From: an uncultured bacterium
Lineage (GTDB): Bacteria; Bacteroidota; Ignavibacteria; Kapaibacteriales; UBA4661
Assembly (NCBI GenBank): GCA_937899715.1
Contig: CALCNX010000045.1
Span: 1 to 25,631, forward strand
DNA length: 25,631 bases
Direction: 5' to 3'
Shown: positions 22,704 through 25,631 of the stretch, piece after piece
Numbering within the stretch: position 1 is the first letter of the stretch
How the letters are laid out: the number at the start of each line of letters is the position of its first letter
Program-made: the position numbers and the translations under genes
The notes under the pieces: generated by a model
The model's database searches: none
What the model was told of the DNA's origin: nothing
What the model saw: the letters and a program-made list of their open reading frames with translations, nothing else

Positions 22704-23987
22704 ATGGAAACATCAAAAATCATCCTTATTATCGAAGATCATCAGAAACTTTTACATGTTTTCTTGCGGTATTTGAGAGAAGGACATTTTCAAGCTCTTT
22801 GCGCCGATAATGGAGAGGACGGACTGGCACTGGCAAAAAAATTTCGTCCTGATTTAATTATCTGTAATATTTCAATGCCTACAATGAGCGGTTACGATGT
22901 TATACAAGACCTAAAAAACGACCCACATACAGCAAACATTCCGATCGTTGCTACATCACCAAAAAAAGATTCTGCCACAATCCGTTATGCTATGGAGCGA
23001 GGAGCTGACGATTATTTGGTTAAGCCGATTAGTCCAAAGGAGTTTTTAGGAACTATTGATTTACATCTTCGCAAATCAGCCCGTGTAAAGGAGCAAATTG
23101 ACAAAGCATTGATTGATACATGGCAGCATATAATGACGGTTATTCCACACGAACTACGAACCCCCCTATCTTCAATATTGGGATCTGCAAAATTTATTAA
23201 GGACAATTTTGATGCGCTACAAAAAGATGATATCATAGAGATGCTGGGATTTGTCGTTGATTCTTCACAGCGCCTGCATCAGCTAACAGAGCGTATCATT
23301 CTACTATCACAGATAGAATCTCTTTCTCATGATCCAAATTGGTCTGCAAGTGTACGCAATAAGTTAACAAATGACGCTTCAGAAATTATTATTGAACGAG
23401 CATATAGCGTTGCAGCAGAGTTTACTAGGACACATGATATACGATTAGAAAATATTGCCACCGAAAAAGCAATTGTTCGTATTCATTCTGTTTACCTAGA
23501 TATTATTATCAAAGAGTTAATGGAAAATGCCTGCAAATTTTCCGAGCCCGGATCCCCTATCTCCATTTCCATCGCTCATGAACAATCACAGTATATAATT
23601 GCCATCGAAGATCAAGGCAGAGGTATTCATCCGGAAGAACTACACAAAGCACAGCGCCTCTTCGGACAACTAGACCGCAATGAATTTGAGCAGCAGGGAC
23701 TCGGAGTAGGACTTTCTATTGTCACCGAAATAGTAAAAATATTTAACGGAAATTTTTTTATGCGACACCACTCACCTCATGGGACACGGGTAGAGGTGGT
23801 ACTAGATATCGTAGTCATACCAGTCGAAGAGAAGACGAATGGTCTATCGCAACAGCTTATTATTGATACGTCTGCTATTCGTCTGACACCACAGCAGAAT
23901 GGTTTTGGAGTAAAAAAATTATTTGAACTGAATACAATTGGTGATTCGGTGGAAGAATATGTTGAACAGCAGCCTACGAATCCGTAA
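22704..23987 (+). CDS. Receiver-histidine kinase hybrid with Asn at the phosphoacceptor position
   Basis: This 427-residue soluble protein has an N-terminal receiver domain (about 5-122), HisKA (about 140-205) and HATPase (about 260-372), then a 50-residue tail of unknown role. In the receiver, E11/D12, T84 and K107 are present, but the phosphoacceptor segment reads PDLIICNISMP, so the expected Asp is N55 (codon AAT). The kinase keeps H149 (IPHELRTPLSS), N275 (ELMENACKFS), the G1 motif DQGRGI and the G2 motif GLGVGLSIV. The kinase should therefore be active while the receiver cannot be phosphorylated normally; it may bind a partner or mimic one state. It is the first gene of a three-gene set, 41 bp before the HTH-RsbW-like fusion. 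There is no membrane segment. Confidence 0.92.
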   Translation: METSKIILIIEDHQKLLHVFLRYLREGHFQALCADNGEDGLALAKKFRPDLIICNISMPTMSGYDVIQDLKNDPHTANIPIVATSPKKDSATIRYAMERGADDYLVKPISPKEFLGTIDLHLRKSARVKEQIDKALIDTWQHIMTVIPHELRTPLSSILGSAKFIKDNFDALQKDDIIEMLGFVVDSSQRLHQLTERIILLSQIESLSHDPNWSASVRNKLTNDASEIIIERAYSVAAEFTRTHDIRLENIATEKAIVRIHSVYLDIIIKELMENACKFSEPGSPISISIAHEQSQYIIAIEDQGRGIHPEELHKAQRLFGQLDRNEFEQQGLGVGLSIVTEIVKIFNGNFFMRHHSPHGTRVEVVLDIVVIPVEEKTNGLSQQLIIDTSAIRLTPQQNGFGVKKLFELNTIGDSVEEYVEQQPTNP

Positions 23988-24028
23988 TTTGCTCATCGTA
24001 ATTTGTACACTTGTCATTACATTGATTT

Positions 24029-25039
24029 ATGGATACCATCAACTCTGAAGCAGTTCTTCGTCGGCTTAAGCGCTTGTATAACATTGATACCGATCTTGAA
24101 TTAGCACAATTTCTCGGCGTAAGTGCCCCAACGGTATCCAATTGGAAGACTCGTAGCTCCATTGACTTCTCTCTTGTTTTTTCTAAATGTGTTGGTGTCA
24201 ATTATCATTATATCTTAACAGGCGAAGGTAGCCCTTTCGCTGATAATGATATGGGGGTAAAATTATCTCAACAGCTCAATGCCTCATCGGAACTGAATCC
24301 TCGTAAGGAACAAGCCGGATTTGAAAATATTAATCAGCTCAATGAGATAGTTTCTTCCTTAAAAGATATTTTTAATGATGATATGCAAGCATCCATTGGT
24401 CGCTTGATGAATCAATATCGAACCGCCCCATTGCCATCTGCTATAAAATCAACGGAAACAAGTATTTCATTAGATTCAAATATCATTGCCTCATTATCAA
24501 GTCAATTAACACAATACCTCTACACGGATGAGATTGCGTTGGCACCGAAAGAGAAAGAAAAATTACGAGCACATCTTGATCACAATATTCATTCTACCCT
24601 ATCCCTTACTTTTGGTATATCTACCCGTGTTTTGCCAAAACCTATCACGGTGTCATTTTTAATGCGGCGAGTACGCGATATTTTATCCCCCTTAGTTTCC
24701 GAACCATTTCTTATTAATATTCAAATGGCATTGGAAGAGATTTTAGGACCAATTATTGATACAATGACCAAAGCTCGTGAAATAGTTGATATCTATTTAC
24801 AGTTTACCATTGACCACGAAAAGCTCGTCATAGGCATACAAGATTTTAGTGAGTATAACCGCATCTATAACACAGATAGTAATCTCTCGAGAGTCGAAAA
24901 CAGCAAGGAACGTGCATTATATCACAAAGGATTGGAATTAGCCCGTCAACTTATGGATGATGTTTTTTTAACAGTCGAACACGGAAGATGTATTACCATC
25001 ATTGCAATTAAATATTTTCTAATTTCAGAAAACAAGTAG
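24029..25039 (+). CDS. Fusion of CI-type HTH with a degenerate RsbW-like domain
   Basis: Residues about 6-70 of this 336-residue protein are a CI-repressor-type HTH (DLELAQFLGVSAPTVSNWK, then KTRSSI and YHYILTGEGSP). Residues about 71-150 are a polar linker. Residues about 150-335 align along their length with the RsbW-like protein at 21142, including the helical part and FLMRRVRDILSPLVSEPFLIN. The ATP site is eroded: the N-box Asn is replaced by Pro (EEILGPII, P241), G1 reads IQDFSEYN instead of IEDAGERG, and the G2 glycines are reduced to YHKGLELA. E237 remains. It therefore probably does not hydrolyse ATP and may be a DNA-binding protein whose C-terminal domain is a docking site for STAS or kinase partners. 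It lies between the kinase hybrid and the second STAS gene, 47 bp before the latter. Confidence 0.88.
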   Translation: MDTINSEAVLRRLKRLYNIDTDLELAQFLGVSAPTVSNWKTRSSIDFSLVFSKCVGVNYHYILTGEGSPFADNDMGVKLSQQLNASSELNPRKEQAGFENINQLNEIVSSLKDIFNDDMQASIGRLMNQYRTAPLPSAIKSTETSISLDSNIIASLSSQLTQYLYTDEIALAPKEKEKLRAHLDHNIHSTLSLTFGISTRVLPKPITVSFLMRRVRDILSPLVSEPFLINIQMALEEILGPIIDTMTKAREIVDIYLQFTIDHEKLVIGIQDFSEYNRIYNTDSNLSRVENSKERALYHKGLELARQLMDDVFLTVEHGRCITIIAIKYFLISENK

Positions 25040-25086
25040 CAGTATAATTTCTTTTTCGTTACTCGTTGAATATATTTAGGATTATT

Positions 25087-25458
25087 ATGTCAGGTGAGTT
25101 TACCATAGAACTACTAGCAGTTAATCAACAGACAGCGGTCTTTTTTGCCGCCGGAACAATTAACATTGAAACCGCACCAATTTTACTTCACGGTATTGAA
25201 GAAGCCATCCAAAAATGCAATCCTCGCTCCATTGTCATTGATCTTGGTGCTGTACCCTATATTTCAAGCTCCGGAGTAGGAGTACTGATACAAGTGTTTG
25301 AAAATATACGGACTGAGAATGGGATGATTATTTTAGTAAAAGCCCACGAAAGTATCAAACGAATACTATCTATACTCGGATTCACTCGCTACTTTTTGTT
25401 TGCAGATTCTATGGATGAAGCGCACCAAATATTACTGGATCACTTTACGGAAAAATAA
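25087..25458 (+). CDS. STAS-domain anti-sigma-factor antagonist, second copy
   Basis: This 123-residue single STAS domain starts at ATG 25087; the upstream TTG at 25066 would add seven unlikely residues. The phosphorylation segment is VPYISSSGVGVL, with S61 at the place of SpoIIAA Ser58. The end, ILGFTRYFLFADSMDEAHQIL, closely parallels LLGFMRYFPAFATLDEAQGYL of the copy at 20671, so the two are paralogues. It is the third gene of the plus-strand set. By context it should bind the RsbW-like domain of the fusion protein, the separate RsbW-like kinase, or both. A cognate phosphatase is not adjacent; the SpoIIE protein at 3007-4617 is the only one in the window. Confidence 0.9.
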   Translation: MSGEFTIELLAVNQQTAVFFAAGTINIETAPILLHGIEEAIQKCNPRSIVIDLGAVPYISSSGVGVLIQVFENIRTENGMIILVKAHESIKRILSILGFTRYFLFADSMDEAHQILLDHFTEK

Positions 25459-25486
25459 CACCTCACACACCCCACTAAACGCAATG

Positions 25487-25631
25487 CTAATGCCGCAGCA
25501 GCCTAAATAAGTTCAAATACTCAAATACACTGTGTCCCTTTTCATCAGAAGAAAAGAGAATGGTGAAAATTCCGTATTTGTTTGCCGCAAAAAAAATGCT
25601 ATCTTGCCAGTCGAAACTATCGACAATAGAG
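25487..25631 (-). CDS. C-terminal end of an unidentified protein (partial)
   Basis: From the right edge to TAG 25487-25489 the minus strand is open for 47 codons with natural composition (DSFDWQDSIFFAANKYG, then FEYLNLFRLL). It would be convergent with the STAS gene. The product is not recognised, and the reading frame may be chance because only its end is visible. Confidence 0.4.
   Translation of the reverse strand, partial: SIVDSFDWQDSIFFAANKYGIFTILFSSDEKGHSVFEYLNLFRLLRH

Overview
The window looks like chromosome of a bacterium from the Bacteroidota/Chlorobiota/Ignavibacteria/Kapabacteria side (FCB group), with an accessory, plasmid-derived patch at its left end. The evidence for the lineage is a giant secreted repeat protein ending in a type IX secretion (T9SS) C-terminal sorting domain, a TonB-dependent receptor, TAnnTTTG-like promoter boxes, and many two-component and SpoIIE/STAS-type regulators. 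Some genes have clear Shine-Dalgarno sites (for example AGGAGG before 21780), so it is not a typical SD-poor Bacteroides. The lineage is inference. No rRNA, tRNA or CRISPR array was recognised.

Region 1-2711 (mobile / ex-plasmid). An IS256-family transposase remnant lies at the left edge. Its right end abuts, and apparently truncates, a minus-strand winged-helix replication-type gene that also carries an internal stop. Upstream of that gene are 21-bp iteron-like direct repeats (1443-1526) and a small DnaA-domain-IV-like gene. A DUF433/DUF5615 toxin-antitoxin pair follows on the plus strand. Together this reads as a decayed plasmid replication and maintenance module.

Region 3007-19896 (minus strand). 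In transcription order: a 2976-residue surface protein with a signal peptide, six NHL repeats, about 31 IPT/TIG repeats and a T9SS sorting domain; a TonB-dependent receptor; a periplasmic YfiR-like protein; a membrane histidine kinase; a CPBP-family intramembrane protease; an exported leucine-rich-repeat protein; and a HAMP-SpoIIE phosphatase. The receptor, YfiR-like protein and kinase fit an envelope-sensing chain. The phosphatase is the kind of enzyme that dephosphorylates STAS proteins such as those encoded further right.

Region 20094-25631. After a broken VOC/glyoxalase-like gene come two divergent, paralogous partner-switching modules around a 557-bp AT-rich intergenic region. The left module (minus strand) encodes separate CI-repressor-type HTH, RsbW-like kinase and STAS proteins. 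The right module (plus strand) encodes a receiver-histidine kinase hybrid whose phosphoacceptor Asp is replaced by Asn, then a single protein fusing the CI-type HTH to an RsbW-like domain with degraded ATP-binding motifs, then a second STAS protein. No sigma factor gene is seen beside either module. The proposed reading is a partner switch whose output is a CI-like DNA-binding protein rather than a sigma factor. This is the most novel-looking system in the window. The right edge holds the C-terminal end of an unidentified minus-strand gene.
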